From contig JAURJS010000032.1 in NCBI GenBank assembly GCA_030832135.1, positions 1 to 28,708 of the forward strand: a stretch of 28,708 nt of DNA, written 5' to 3'. Position numbers and translations under genes: made by a program. Positions 11,107 through 20,134 of the stretch are shown here, in pieces (the first letter of the stretch is position 1; each line of letters starts with the position of its first letter). Origin of the DNA: Candidatus Planktophila sp. (GTDB lineage: Bacteria; Actinomycetota; Actinomycetes; Nanopelagicales; Nanopelagicaceae). The notes under the pieces are model-generated. The model did not search any database and was not told the origin of the DNA. It worked only from the letters and a program-made list of their open reading frames with translations.

Positions 11107-12652
11107 TACGCCCCACGGAGTACTTGTTGTTGATTTTGGTGCGCAATATGCGCAGCTCATTGCCAGACGCGTTCGTGAAGCACATGTCTTCTCAGAGATA
11201 GTTCCATCGTCGATTACCGCTGCCGAAGTTGCAGCAAAGAACCCTGAGGCAATTATCTTGTCTGGCGGCCCATCATCGGTCTATGCAGATCATGCGCCAA
11301 AGGTTGATCCCGCAATCTTTGCACTTGGCATTCCCACCTTCGGAATCTGTTATGGATTTCAAACGATGGCAGCAGCACTTGCCGGCGTTGTTGCTCAGAC
11401 CGGCAAATCTGAATTCGGTCGCACACCACTTGATGTGAAGCCGGGATCAAAGTTATTTGCAGGTCTTCCAGCATCGCAATCTGTTTGGATGTCACATGGT
11501 GACGCTGTCTCTGAGGTTCCTTGTGGCTTCTCAATCTCGGCTTCCACTGCTGACACGCCAATTGCTGCCTTTGAAGATGCATCAGGAAAGTTTGCAGGAG
11601 TTCAATTCCATCCAGAGGTACTTCACTCTGAACACGGTCAGGCGATCCTTAATAATTGGTTGATCAATATCGCAGGGTGTAAGCCAACCTGGACCACGAG
11701 CAATATTGCAGAAGAAGAGATCGCAAACGCGAAGGCGGTTATCGGAGATAAGCGCGTAATCTGCGGCCTCTCCGGTGGAGTTGATTCAGCTGTTGCTGCA
11801 GCGATTATTCAACGAGCTGTCGGTAGCCAACTCACATGTGTCTTTGTCGATCATGGGCTTTTGCGCAGTGGTGAGTCCGAGCAGGTACAACGTGACTTTG
11901 TTGCCTCCACCGGTGTTCAACTAGTAGTTGTCGATGCCGTTGAGCAGTTCTTATCAGCACTTGCTGGTGTGACAGATCCAGAGGAGAAGCGAAAGATTAT
12001 TGGTCGCGAATTTATTCGCTCCTTCGAAAAGGCTGCCCGTGATATTGCAGCAGGGGGAGATGTTGAATTCCTAGTTCAGGGCACCTTGTATCCGGATGTT
12101 GTTGAATCTGGTGGCGGAACAGGCACAGCAAATATTAAATCTCACCATAATGTTGGTGGCCTTCCCGATGATCTCCAATTTAAATTGGTCGAGCCTTTGC
12201 GCACCCTCTTCAAGGATGAAGTGCGCCAAGTAGGTCTCGAGCTTGGTCTTCCGGGTGAGATCGTCTGGCGCCAACCATTCCCAGGTCCAGGACTAGGAAT
12301 TCGCATTATCGGTGAAGTCACTCGTGAGCGTCTGGATATCTTGCGGGAGGCCGATGTGATTGCTCGCGCAGAGCTCTCTGCTGCAGGTCTTGATCGCAGT
12401 ATCTGGCAATGCCCGGTTGTTCTCTTGGCAGATGTGCGCAGCGTTGGCGTGCAGGGAGATGGTCGTACATATGGCCACCCAATCGTCCTGCGTCCAGTCT
12501 CTTCAGAGGATGCGATGACAGCAGATTGGTCACGTGTTCCGTATGAAGTACTTGAGAAGATTTCAACCAGAATTACCAATGAAGTCCGTGAAGTTAACCG
12601 CGTTGTCCTTGATGTCACAAGTAAGCCACCTGGAACTATTGAGTGGGAATAA
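11096..12652 (+). CDS. guaA: GMP synthase (glutamine-hydrolysing)
   Basis: Makes GMP from XMP, ATP and glutamine. The 518-residue chain has the full two-domain layout: an N-terminal class I glutaminase with C85 in GICYGFQ and H172/E174 in QFHPEV, then the ATP-pyrophosphatase domain with the P-loop SGGVDS at 226-231, and the C-terminal dimerisation part ending in KPPGTIEWE, as is normal for the family. The start ATG 11096 lies 11 bases inside guaB3. It completes the IMP to GMP branch encoded here. The cyclophilin gene starts about 20 bases downstream and may share the transcript. Confidence 0.97.
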   Translation: MASSTPHGVLVVDFGAQYAQLIARRVREAHVFSEIVPSSITAAEVAAKNPEAIILSGGPSSVYADHAPKVDPAIFALGIPTFGICYGFQTMAAALAGVVAQTGKSEFGRTPLDVKPGSKLFAGLPASQSVWMSHGDAVSEVPCGFSISASTADTPIAAFEDASGKFAGVQFHPEVLHSEHGQAILNNWLINIAGCKPTWTTSNIAEEEIANAKAVIGDKRVICGLSGGVDSAVAAAIIQRAVGSQLTCVFVDHGLLRSGESEQVQRDFVASTGVQLVVVDAVEQFLSALAGVTDPEEKRKIIGREFIRSFEKAARDIAAGGDVEFLVQGTLYPDVVESGGGTGTANIKSHHNVGGLPDDLQFKLVEPLRTLFKDEVRQVGLELGLPGEIVWRQPFPGPGLGIRIIGEVTRERLDILREADVIARAELSAAGLDRSIWQCPVVLLADVRSVGVQGDGRTYGHPIVLRPVSSEDAMTADWSRVPYEVLEKISTRITNEVREVNRVVLDVTSKPPGTIEWE

Positions 12653-12672
12653 AGAGTAGGAATAGGAAAGTA

Positions 12673-13344
12673 ATGATGAAGAAGATCTCAGCAGTTCTCG
12701 CTGCCCTCGTGCTCACCGCAACGCTCGCCCCAGTCTCAGTGGCGGCAGAGAAGCCAACTTCAGTTCCTGGTTGCAAGAAGTCGACGGCGCAGGGACATAC
12801 GCCAGCGAAGGTGAAGCAGCCAACAGCGCCAGCAAAGAAGTTGGCGAAGACTCTCACCTTCACAACTAATTGTGGCGACATTGTTATCTCGCTTAACCCA
12901 AAGGCACCACAGACTGTTACCAATATGAGCGTCCTTGCAAATGCCGGCTACTTCAATAAATCTCTCTGTCATCGCCTCACAACTGAAGGGCTCTTCGTTC
13001 TTCAATGTGGCGATCCCACTGCAACAGGTAGTGGTTCTCCGACCGGTTGGAAGGGTTATGCCAATGAGAACTTGCCAAAGGCTGGAGCGAAGAATTATCC
13101 AGCTGGCACAGTTGCTATGGCCAACTCAGGTCCTGGCACCAATGGCTCACAGTTCTTCTTGGTCTATGCCGATACTCAACTTGGCCCTGATTACACAATC
13201 TGGGGAAAGATTACAAAGGGCCTAGATCTTGTAAAGAAGATTGGCGATGTCGGTGCCTACAAGATGCAGGGCGATCAGGCTTACTATGCTGGGGATGGCT
13301 ATCCAATCCAGATGGTGGAGATTGTTAAAGCTTCAGCAAAATAA
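12673..13344 (+). CDS. Secreted cyclophilin-type peptidyl-prolyl isomerase
   Basis: A 222-223 residue protein; ATG 12673 and ATG 12676 both fit the AGGA site at 12664-12667. The N-terminus MKKISAVLAALVLTATLAP with VAA before EKP is a signal peptide, and no lipobox cysteine follows, so the product is secreted rather than a lipoprotein. A lysine/proline/alanine-rich linker (about 28-57) leads to a cyclophilin domain (about 58-222). Numbered from 12676, active-site positions R100 (CHRL), F107 and Q110 (GLFVLQ), and F161 (SQFF) are recognisable; the tryptophan of eukaryotic cyclophilins is replaced, as is usual in bacterial forms. Cysteines C66, C98 and C111 could form disulfides outside the cell. 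It probably helps fold exported proteins. Its place behind guaA seems a transcriptional rather than functional link. Confidence 0.9.
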   Translation: MMKKISAVLAALVLTATLAPVSVAAEKPTSVPGCKKSTAQGHTPAKVKQPTAPAKKLAKTLTFTTNCGDIVISLNPKAPQTVTNMSVLANAGYFNKSLCHRLTTEGLFVLQCGDPTATGSGSPTGWKGYANENLPKAGAKNYPAGTVAMANSGPGTNGSQFFLVYADTQLGPDYTIWGKITKGLDLVKKIGDVGAYKMQGDQAYYAGDGYPIQMVEIVKASAK

Positions 13345-13360
13345 TTTCTGAAGCCTTTAA
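13325..13360. terminator. Hairpin between convergent cyclophilin and PIG-L genes
   Basis: Arms TTAAAGCTTCAG (13325-13336) and CTGAAGCCTTTAA (13348-13360) pair over 12 bp with one bulged C and an 11-base loop. The stops of both convergent genes fall inside it. AT-rich flanks would suit a weak bidirectional terminator. A second copy of TTAAAAGCTTCAGC occurs just downstream in the PIG-L coding end. Confidence 0.45.
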
Positions 13361-14082
13361 TTTGTATTAACAATCTTAAAAGCTTCAGCGATGCGACCTT
13401 CAGGTAGCTCGCCCACACCTGCATTGCGCTGACCCCATTCACGGAGCATCTCTTCGAGATTTTCCATATGGCCGGTCTGTGATGCATGTTCTTTAAGAGC
13501 TGCAATCTTGAAGTGGAATGTATCGGTGATATCTACAAAGTGATCGGGATGAGAATGTCCTTGCATCCAGACCTCTTTAACCTTCCATGGCTGAAGTCCC
13601 TCTTGATCAAGTAGGTCTGTGAAGGCAAATGGATTTCGCGCATCTGGATAGACCGCTTGGATTGTCGCCTCGCCTGCAGCTAAGTGATCTGGGTGGCTGG
13701 CACCGATGCGATCCCAGTTACGTTCTGGAGATTGGCAGAGGATGCGATCTGGTTGAACGCGTCGAATCTGACGGACGATATCTTTTCGGAGAGCGATAGT
13801 TGGCTCTAAGTGGCCATCGACATAATTTAAGAAGGTGACATCAGAGACACCTAGAGCCGCACATGCAGCGCGTTGTTCACGCTGACGGACAGCTGGCATC
13901 TCTTCTTTGGTGAAGCCTGACTCTTCCCCACCTTGATCGCCATTGGTGCAGAGGACATAGCTGACCTCAATGCCCTTAGCTACCCATTGAGCAATCGTTC
14001 CTGATGCTCCAAAGTCAGAGTCATCTGGGTGGGCGTTGATGACGAGGACTCGCTTGATTTCAGAATCTGACAAAGGCTCCAT
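13357..14082 (-). CDS. PIG-L / LmbE-family N-acetylglucosamine deacetylase-like protein
   Basis: A 241-residue zinc hydrolase of the family that contains MshB, Mca and BshB. With the start at 14082, the Zn motif AHPDD falls at 17-21 (H18 and D21 as ligands) and HPDH at 130-133 supplies the third ligand, H133. In MshB the first motif is HPDDE; here it is HPDDSD, so the residue after the ligand differs. Actinobacterial relatives act in mycothiol synthesis (MshB) or conjugate cleavage (Mca), but nothing else here points to mycothiol, so the substrate stays open. A longer start at 14112 would overlap pcrA by 2 bases. I prefer 14082: TAGGAT lies 8 bases before it and the AGGA inside that hexamer could alternatively be a ribosome site. 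Confidence 0.85.
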   Translation of the reverse strand: MEPLSDSEIKRVLVINAHPDDSDFGASGTIAQWVAKGIEVSYVLCTNGDQGGEESGFTKEEMPAVRQREQRAACAALGVSDVTFLNYVDGHLEPTIALRKDIVRQIRRVQPDRILCQSPERNWDRIGASHPDHLAAGEATIQAVYPDARNPFAFTDLLDQEGLQPWKVKEVWMQGHSHPDHFVDITDTFHFKIAALKEHASQTGHMENLEEMLREWGQRNAGVGELPEGRIAEAFKIVNTN

Positions 14083-14090
14083 GGGAGGGA

Positions 14091-14103
14091 ATCCTAATAG
14101 ACT
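14091..14103. promoter_or_regulatory. Back-to-back -10 elements for the PIG-L gene and pcrA
   Basis: Only 28 bases separate the two divergent ATGs. On plus, TAGACT (14098-14103) ends 7 bases before pcrA ATG 14111. On minus, TAGGAT (14096-14091) ends 8 bases before ATG 14082. Both fit the TANNNT pattern and are separated by one base, so a single AT-rich core could start both transcripts with almost no leader. No -35 boxes stand out. Confidence 0.45.
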
Positions 14104-14110
14104 CCGCGCC

Positions 14111-16354
14111 ATGTCCGGTAATGATGAACTGCTCGAGGGTTTAAACCCCCAGCAACAGGAAGCTGTTGCTCATGCAGATTCACCTCTTCTTGTTGTTGCC
14201 GGCGCTGGATCTGGAAAGACTCGAGTTCTTACCCGTCGCATCGCATATCTGATGGCTCGTCGGGGCGTGAAGCCATATGAAATCCTCGCAATCACCTTTA
14301 CCAATAAGGCAGCTGGGGAGATGAAGGAGCGCGTGACCGAGCTTGTTGGTCCGATTGCGAAATCAATGTGGGTTTCGACCTTTCACTCTGCCTGTGTGCG
14401 TCTCTTGCGCCAAGAGGTTGAGCGACTTGGATATAGCTCATCGTTTTCCATCTATGACTCTGCAGATTCACAGAAGTTAATTCAAAAGGTCTGTGAGACC
14501 CTCAATTTAGATTCCAAGCGATACCCGGCGCGTCAATTCCAGAACGCCATCTCTAATGCAAAGAATGAATTGCAGACTCCTTATGAATTCCTAAGTAAGG
14601 CAACGAATCAATACGACACCATCACAGCCGATGTTTATGCGATGTATGAGAAGCGCCTCAAGCAGGCCAATGCAATGGACTTTGATGATTTAATCATGAA
14701 GACTGTCCAAGTCTTACAGCAATTTCCTGAGGCAAAGGCCCGCTTTCGTTCTCGCTTTCGCCACATCTTGGTCGATGAGTATCAGGATACAAACCACGCG
14801 CAGTATCAATTGGTGAAAGAGCTGACTGGTGATGCAACAGATGGTTTTCCTATTGCAGAGCTCTGCGTTGTGGGAGATGCTGATCAATCAATCTACGGTT
14901 TCCGTGGCGCAACGATTCGAAATATCTTGCAATTCGAAGTGGATTACCCCAATGCAAAGACAGTGTTGCTAGAGCAGAACTATCGCTCCACTCAGAACAT
15001 CCTCTCTGCCGCTAACGCTGTTATCTCTCAGAACGAATCTCGAAAAGAGAAGAATCTCTGGTCGGATTCTGGTGCAGGTGCACCTCTTATCGGATATGTG
15101 GCAGAGTCTGAATATGACGAGGGTGAATTTATCAAGGGCGAGATTCGCCGTCTTCAAGATAAAGATGAATCACAGCCTGGCGATACCGCAGTCTTCTATC
15201 GCACCAATGCGCAATCTCGTGTCTTTGAAGAAGTCTTTATGCGAGCTGCAATCCCATACAAGGTAGTCGGAGGTCTTCGATTCTATGAGCGTAAAGAGGT
15301 AAAGGATTTACTCGCCTATCTGCGCGTTCTAGCTAACCCCACCGATGAGGTCTCCTTGCGTCGCATCATTAATTTTCCAAAGCGCGGTATTGGTGATCGA
15401 GCAATTGAAGAGGTCGACCTCTTTGCACAAGCGCAGGGAATCTCATTCTGGGATGCGCTCTTGCGCGTGCGCGAGGCAACAGGTGTTCCGAATAAGGCAT
15501 CGCAATCCATCAGCGATTTCACCAACATGATCTCAGCGCTAGCTGTCTTGGTTGAGGTCAATACCAAACCCTCCACAATCATTGAGGCAGCCCTTGAGCA
15601 GTCAGGGCTGCTGAAAGAGTTATCCGCTTCGACTGATCCGCAAGATGAAGTACGAGTTGAGAACCTGCAGGAATTAGTCTCTGCATCAATCGAATATGAA
15701 GATCGTTCACTCGATGAACTTGGTGAAGATGAAGTGATTTCACTCGGTGGCTTCCTTGAGAAGGTCTCACTCGTTGCAGATGCCGATGAGATCCCAGATG
15801 GGCAAGATCATGGTGGAGTGGTCACCTTGATGACCCTTCACACCGCAAAAGGTCTTGAATTCCCGACTGTCTTTCTTACCGGCATGGAAGATGGAATCTT
15901 TCCTCATGCACGAACTTTTGATGATCCAAAAGAGATTGAAGAAGAGCGACGTCTTGCCTATGTTGGTTTGACTCGAGCAGAGAAGCGTCTCTATATCTCT
16001 CGCGCTGAATACCGATTAACTTTTGGAACACCGAAATACAACCCGGCATCACGTTTCCTCGATGAGATTCCATCTGAGTTGATTCAATGGCAGAACGAGG
16101 GCAAGCCTTCTTACACATCTTCCAGCGCTGTACGTAAATCTCGGGTAGCGACAGCTCCGCCACCTCGGGCTACCGGCAAGGTTTCATCTGCGATGGTTCT
16201 TGAGATTGGCCAGCGTGTGTCACATGACACATTCGGCCTCGGCACCGTTGTGGCCACCTCCGGCGTTGGCGATAAATCGGAGGCGACCATCAACTTTGGC
16301 GCCTATGGCGATAAGCGCCTCTTGCTCCGCTACGCACCCGTCACGCCGCTGTAA
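14111..16354 (+). CDS. pcrA: ATP-dependent DNA helicase PcrA/UvrD
   Basis: A 747-residue superfamily 1A 3'-5' helicase, normal length. Start ATG 14111 gives MSGNDELLEGLNPQQQEAV, the family's Q-motif context; the open frame upstream is inside the divergent PIG-L gene. All motifs appear in order: Walker A AGAGSGKT (30-37), TFTNKAAGEMKERV, DEYQDTN (motif II), GDADQSIYGFRGA (III), LEQNYRS (IV), TLHTAKGLEFPTVFLTGMED (V) and EEERRLAYVGLTRAEKRLYI (VI). The C-terminal FGLGTVVATSGVGDKSEATI is the small tudor-like domain that in PcrA contacts RNA polymerase. It unwinds DNA in nucleotide-excision repair and transcription-replication conflict clearance. No Shine-Dalgarno precedes the start. Confidence 0.96.
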   Translation: MSGNDELLEGLNPQQQEAVAHADSPLLVVAGAGSGKTRVLTRRIAYLMARRGVKPYEILAITFTNKAAGEMKERVTELVGPIAKSMWVSTFHSACVRLLRQEVERLGYSSSFSIYDSADSQKLIQKVCETLNLDSKRYPARQFQNAISNAKNELQTPYEFLSKATNQYDTITADVYAMYEKRLKQANAMDFDDLIMKTVQVLQQFPEAKARFRSRFRHILVDEYQDTNHAQYQLVKELTGDATDGFPIAELCVVGDADQSIYGFRGATIRNILQFEVDYPNAKTVLLEQNYRSTQNILSAANAVISQNESRKEKNLWSDSGAGAPLIGYVAESEYDEGEFIKGEIRRLQDKDESQPGDTAVFYRTNAQSRVFEEVFMRAAIPYKVVGGLRFYERKEVKDLLAYLRVLANPTDEVSLRRIINFPKRGIGDRAIEEVDLFAQAQGISFWDALLRVREATGVPNKASQSISDFTNMISALAVLVEVNTKPSTIIEAALEQSGLLKELSASTDPQDEVRVENLQELVSASIEYEDRSLDELGEDEVISLGGFLEKVSLVADADEIPDGQDHGGVVTLMTLHTAKGLEFPTVFLTGMEDGIFPHARTFDDPKEIEEERRLAYVGLTRAEKRLYISRAEYRLTFGTPKYNPASRFLDEIPSELIQWQNEGKPSYTSSSAVRKSRVATAPPPRATGKVSSAMVLEIGQRVSHDTFGLGTVVATSGVGDKSEATINFGAYGDKRLLLRYAPVTPL

Positions 16355-16432
16355 TTCAAGGCGCTCCCACGGGTTTAGGATTGGCCCATCATTAGAGAAG
16401 TATCTGGATGTACAACCTATAAGGAGCCTTGA
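16355..16432. other. pcrA-sucC intergenic region
   Basis: Seventy-eight bases that must hold the promoter for the sucCD unit. I see AAGGAG at 16421-16426 as the sucC ribosome site and a -10-like TAGGAT at 16376-16381, but no paired -35 box and no clear terminator for pcrA. Nothing else is recognised. Confidence 0.3.
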
Positions 16433-17599
16433 GTGGATCTCTACGAATATCAAGCACGTGACCTCTTCGAAAAGCACACCGTCCCTGTTCTTAAGGGTGC
16501 AGTGGCAACAACACCAGAAGCAGCTCGTGATGCAGCAGCAGATATGGGTGGCAAGGTCGTCGTTAAGGCGCAGGTAAAGGTGGGCGGTCGCGGTAAGGCT
16601 GGCGGCGTCAAGCTTGCAGTAGATCCAGCAGATACATTTGAGAAGGCATCAGCAATTCTTGGAATGGATATCAAGGGCCACACAGTTCACAAGGTGATGA
16701 TCGCCCAGGCAGCGCCAATCGTTGACGAGTACTACATCTCAATTCTTCTTGATCGCTCTAATCGCACATTCCTCGTCATGGCATCTGTAGCCGGCGGAAT
16801 GGATATCGAAGAGGTCGCACACTCAACTCCAGAGAAGCTAGCGAAAGTTCCAGTGAGTGCCGTCGATGGAATCGATAAGGCGCTCGCATCAAAGATTATT
16901 GCTCAGGCACAGTTCCCAGCAGATATTGCAGATCAAGTTGGCGATGTTCTCGTGAAGTTGTGGGAGACATTCCAATCTGAGGATGCAACGCTCGTTGAGG
17001 TTAATCCACTTGTAAAGACAGAAGACGGTCGCATCATCGCCCTAGATGGCAAGGTCTCACTCGATGAGAATGCTGATTTCCGTCAGCCAGATCATGCAGC
17101 GCTCGTTGATAGTGCAACGGCAAATGCTTTGGAAGAGGCGGCTAAGGCGAAGGGTCTTAACTACGTCAAGCTCGACAATGGACAGGTTGGAATCATCGGT
17201 AACGGTGCTGGACTTGTAATGTCGACTCTTGATGTTGTCGCATACGCTGGCGAGAAGTTCGGTGGAATGCGCCCGGCAAACTTCCTCGATATCGGAGGTG
17301 GAGCATCAGCACAGGTGATGGCAGATGGACTCTCTATCATCCTTGGCGATCCGGATGTGAAGAGCGTCTTTGTTAACGTATTCGGTGGAATCACAGCATG
17401 TGATGCTGTTGCAAACGGAATCGTCCAGGCCCTTGAACTTCTCGGTCCAAAGGCAACAAAGCCAATTGTGGTTCGCCTCGATGGCAACAATGTCCTTGAA
17501 GGACGCGCAATTTTGAATGCTGCAAACCACCCATTAGTGGAGCAGGCAGAGACTATGGATGGAGCAGCATCACGCGCTGCAGAATTGGCGGCAAAGTAA
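16433..17599 (+). CDS. sucC: Succinyl-CoA synthetase (ADP-forming) beta subunit
   Basis: A 388-residue ATP-grasp subunit that binds succinate and nucleotide in the TCA-cycle interconversion of succinyl-CoA and succinate. The start is GTG 16433, with AAGGAG six bases upstream; the N-terminus [19 protein letters not shown] is the family signature. ATP-grasp features include [19 protein letters not shown] (about 43-61), LVEVNPLV, and the C-terminal ligase domain with [14 protein letters not shown] and [12 protein letters not shown]. Its TAA shares one base with the sucD ATG (TAATG), so the two subunits are coupled. Length and motifs are ordinary. Confidence 0.97.
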   Translation: MDLYEYQARDLFEKHTVPVLKGAVATTPEAARDAAADMGGKVVVKAQVKVGGRGKAGGVKLAVDPADTFEKASAILGMDIKGHTVHKVMIAQAAPIVDEYYISILLDRSNRTFLVMASVAGGMDIEEVAHSTPEKLAKVPVSAVDGIDKALASKIIAQAQFPADIADQVGDVLVKLWETFQSEDATLVEVNPLVKTEDGRIIALDGKVSLDENADFRQPDHAALVDSATANALEEAAKAKGLNYVKLDNGQVGIIGNGAGLVMSTLDVVAYAGEKFGGMRPANFLDIGGGASAQVMADGLSIILGDPDVKSVFVNVFGGITACDAVANGIVQALELLGPKATKPIVVRLDGNNVLEGRAILNAANHPLVEQAETMDGAASRAAELAAK

Positions 17600-18480
17600 T
17601 GTCAATCTTTATCAACTCTTCCAGCAAGGTCATCGTTCAGGGTATGACTGGTTCTGAAGGAACGAAGCACACACGTCGCATGTTGGCATCAGGCACAAAG
17701 GTTGTCGGCGGTGTAACACCAGGTAAGGGCGGACAGGTCGTCGATATCGACGGCACATCTCTTCCCGTCTTCAATACCGTTGCAGAAGCAATGGCCGCAA
17801 CCGGTGCAAATGTTTCAGTTGTCTTCGTTCCACCTAAGTTTGCAAAGGCAGCTGTCATCGATGCAATCGATGCAACAATGCCCTTGGTTGTTGTTATTAC
17901 TGAGGGAATTCCAGTTCATGACTCTGCATTCTTCTATGCATACTCATTGAAGAGCGGAAAGACTCAGATCATCGGACCTAACTGCCCAGGACTCATCAGT
18001 CCCGAGGCATCAAATGTTGGAATCATTCCAGCTGATATTACAAAGAAGGGTCCTATTGGACTCGTCTCAAAGTCAGGAACACTTACCTATCAGATGATGT
18101 ATGAGCTCCGTGATATCGGATTCTCAACAGCTGTCGGTATTGGTGGAGATCCAGTTATTGGCACAACGCATATCGATTGCTTGCGTGCATTCCAGGATGA
18201 CCCTGAGACTGAGGCAATTGTCATGATCGGTGAAATCGGAGGCGATGCTGAAGAGCGCGCTGCTGCATTTATCGCAGAGTATGTGAAAAAGCCTGTAGTT
18301 GGTTACGTTGCAGGATTTACCGCACCTGAAGGAAAGACGATGGGCCATGCAGGTGCAATCGTCTCTGGCTCATCAGGAACAGCGCAAGCAAAGAAGGATG
18401 CGCTAGAAGCAGCAGGCGTTAAGGTCGGACAAACTCCTAGCGAGACTGCGCGCCTTATGCGCGAGATTCTCGGCCGCTAA
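17599..18480 (+). CDS. sucD: Succinyl-CoA synthetase (ADP-forming) alpha subunit
   Basis: A 293-residue alpha subunit carrying the CoA-binding Rossmann domain and the phosphohistidine. [17 protein letters not shown] near residue 13 forms the CoA-site start, [10 protein letters not shown] lies mid-chain, and the catalytic histidine is H250 in [10 protein letters not shown]. With SucC it forms the substrate-level phosphorylation step of the TCA cycle. It starts one base inside the sucC stop. The next gene, perM, begins 7 bases after its stop without a visible ribosome site, so the transcript probably continues. Confidence 0.97.
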   Translation: MSIFINSSSKVIVQGMTGSEGTKHTRRMLASGTKVVGGVTPGKGGQVVDIDGTSLPVFNTVAEAMAATGANVSVVFVPPKFAKAAVIDAIDATMPLVVVITEGIPVHDSAFFYAYSLKSGKTQIIGPNCPGLISPEASNVGIIPADITKKGPIGLVSKSGTLTYQMMYELRDIGFSTAVGIGGDPVIGTTHIDCLRAFQDDPETEAIVMIGEIGGDAEERAAAFIAEYVKKPVVGYVAGFTAPEGKTMGHAGAIVSGSSGTAQAKKDALEAAGVKVGQTPSETARLMREILGR

Positions 18481-18487
18481 TTTAACG

Positions 18488-19561
18488 ATGCAACGCGTCC
18501 TCTCGGTCTCGTTGTCTCACGCAATACGTGGAGCAGCACTTGTGCTGCTCCCGTTTGCATTTATAGCCCTCGTTGCTTGGGCAACTGCTGGAAGTGCGAC
18601 CGGAACAACAACAGATCCAATTCGAGGGGCAGCTTGGATCTGGCTCGGTTCTCACCACATCCCATTCTCACTCGCGCTACCTCCCACAGGCATTCCGGGG
18701 TATTTCTCTTATCTACCGTGGGGGGCGATGGCCCTTCCTTTCTTTGCAATTCGCGCAACATTTAATCGAGCCCTCAATCGCCTTCAGGGTGACTTCCATG
18801 ATGCCAATGGTGTGCGCAGCATCTACTCACTCTTCTACACAATTATCGTCACCGCGATTGCATACCTGACTTCATCACCAACCGTGCAACCTCAGTGGTA
18901 TCTCGCACCAATCTTTGCTTTCTTTCTCTCAATAACTGCAACTCTTACCTGTGGTCCGCGTCTACCAATTTCTGCTCCTGCGGTGATGGCAACTCGCATC
19001 GTTTCCGTAATTGTCGGCTTCTTTATGGTTCTCGTTGGCATTTTGATCTTTACCAATTTTGCCCAAGTGAAGTTGTTAACAACAGCGCTGCAACCTGGAA
19101 TCTTCGGGGGAGCGCTCCTCTTACTTCTCAATATTCTCTATCTGCCAAATGCTGCGATCGCACTTGCTTCATATGCGGCAGGCTCTGGATTTGCCGTCGG
19201 CACCGGAACACTTGTCTCACCGTGGTGGCTCCACACAGAACAGCTGCCAGTCTTTCCACTTCTGGGGATCTTGCCAACGCAGCGCCACCCACTATTGATT
19301 GCTTCTGCAATCTTCTTTATCGCTATCGGCGGACTTCTTGCTTACTGGACTTTAAATTCAGGAATCAAATTACTTCTGCAGAGCGGGCTATTTCTGAGTA
19401 TCTTGATCGTTATCGTCGCATATCTTTCTAGTGGCTCTCTGATGACAACTGAGATGGGCGCATTTGGTGTATCTATTTGGAAGTTTGGATTAGTTGCACT
19501 CTCTGAGATATCTCTTGGCGCTGCAATCGCAACCTTCATCACAGCTCGGCGATCACGTTGA
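18488..19561 (+). CDS. perM: Polytopic membrane protein of the DUF6350/PerM family
   Basis: A 357-residue integral membrane protein with about eight or nine hydrophobic segments, for example AALVLLPFAFIALVAWA (16-32), SLFYTIIVTAIAYL, IVSVIVGFFMVLVGILIF, GGALLLLLNILYLP and GLFLSILIVIVAYL. Sequence motifs alone are weak; the assignment leans on position, because actinobacteria keep this membrane gene between sucD and purN (Rv0955, perM, in Mycobacterium tuberculosis). There PerM supports cell division by stabilising divisome proteins. Whether that role holds here is inference. A perfect 10-bp hairpin lies 42-63 bases after the start codon. The stop TGA overlaps the TTG start of purN by three bases (shared TTGA). 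Confidence 0.75.
   Translation: MQRVLSVSLSHAIRGAALVLLPFAFIALVAWATAGSATGTTTDPIRGAAWIWLGSHHIPFSLALPPTGIPGYFSYLPWGAMALPFFAIRATFNRALNRLQGDFHDANGVRSIYSLFYTIIVTAIAYLTSSPTVQPQWYLAPIFAFFLSITATLTCGPRLPISAPAVMATRIVSVIVGFFMVLVGILIFTNFAQVKLLTTALQPGIFGGALLLLLNILYLPNAAIALASYAAGSGFAVGTGTLVSPWWLHTEQLPVFPLLGILPTQRHPLLIASAIFFIAIGGLLAYWTLNSGIKLLLQSGLFLSILIVIVAYLSSGSLMTTEMGAFGVSIWKFGLVALSEISLGAAIATFITARRSR
18530..18551 (+). repeat. Perfect inverted repeat early in perM
   Basis: GGAGCAGCAC and GTGCTGCTCC are perfect complements separated by TT, giving a very stable RNA hairpin 42 bases after the perM start. It has no following T-run, so it is not a normal terminator. It could slow translation or serve as an mRNA processing or stability element between sucCD and the purine genes. 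Confidence 0.6.
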
Positions 19562-20118
19562 AGCGCATCGTCATTCTCGCATCAGGCTCAGGAACGCTAG
19601 CCCAGGCTATCTTTGATGGAGACTTTTCTGATGTTGAGGCAGAGGTCGTTGCGCTGATCTGCGATAAGCCGGGTGCACAGGTGCTTGCACGTGCTGAAGC
19701 TCGCCATATTGAAAGTTATCTCATCCCGATGCTGGCCGATCGCAATGAGTGGAATAGCGAACTAGAGGCTCTCATCGCCGCCTTGCGTCCAGATCTCGTG
19801 GTGAGCGCCGGATTTATGAGAATCTTGCCAGAGGCGATCACAACGCGATTTAGAATTATCAATAGCCATCCAGCCCTTCTGCCGCTCTTTCCTGGAGCTC
19901 ATGCTGTCCGCGATGCACTGGCTGCAGGGGTGAATGAGACCGGTACTTCGATTCACTGGGTTGATGCCGGAGTTGATACGGGAGAGGTCATCGCCCAAGA
20001 GAAAATTGAGATTCTTGCAGGTGATACTGAAGAGTCGCTCCATGAACGCATTAAGATTGTCGAACGCGGTCTCATTGTTGCGACCATCCGCCGGGTATTA
20101 CCAACTCTGAAGCAGTGA
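19558..20118 (+). CDS. purN: Phosphoribosylglycinamide formyltransferase
   Basis: Transfers formyl from 10-formyl-THF to GAR in purine synthesis. The 186-residue chain is slightly short for the family (about 190-212). Catalytic residues match Escherichia coli N106, H108, D144: here N102 and H104 in INSHPALLP, and D140 in [10 protein letters not shown]. The N-terminal phosphate loop reads [10 protein letters not shown], where many homologues have SGxGSNLQ. The start is TTG 19558, giving [12 protein letters not shown]; no in-frame ATG or GTG is available nearby that keeps the first strand. It overlaps the perM stop, so translation is probably coupled. It sits with purH and folD, which supplies its cofactor. 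Confidence 0.94.
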   Translation: MKRIVILASGSGTLAQAIFDGDFSDVEAEVVALICDKPGAQVLARAEARHIESYLIPMLADRNEWNSELEALIAALRPDLVVSAGFMRILPEAITTRFRIINSHPALLPLFPGAHAVRDALAAGVNETGTSIHWVDAGVDTGEVIAQEKIEILAGDTEESLHERIKIVERGLIVATIRRVLPTLKQ

Positions 20119-20134
20119 ATCTGGAGCCCAATTA

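Noticed and set aside
12142..12618. A 158-codon minus-strand open frame inside guaA
   Set aside because: Antisense to the well-conserved GMP synthase pyrophosphatase domain, with a Ser/Arg/Thr-rich low-complexity product; a shadow frame.
14036..14110. Upstream extension of pcrA to 14036
   Set aside because: It lies within the divergent PIG-L coding region; ATG 14111 matches the conserved helicase N-terminus.
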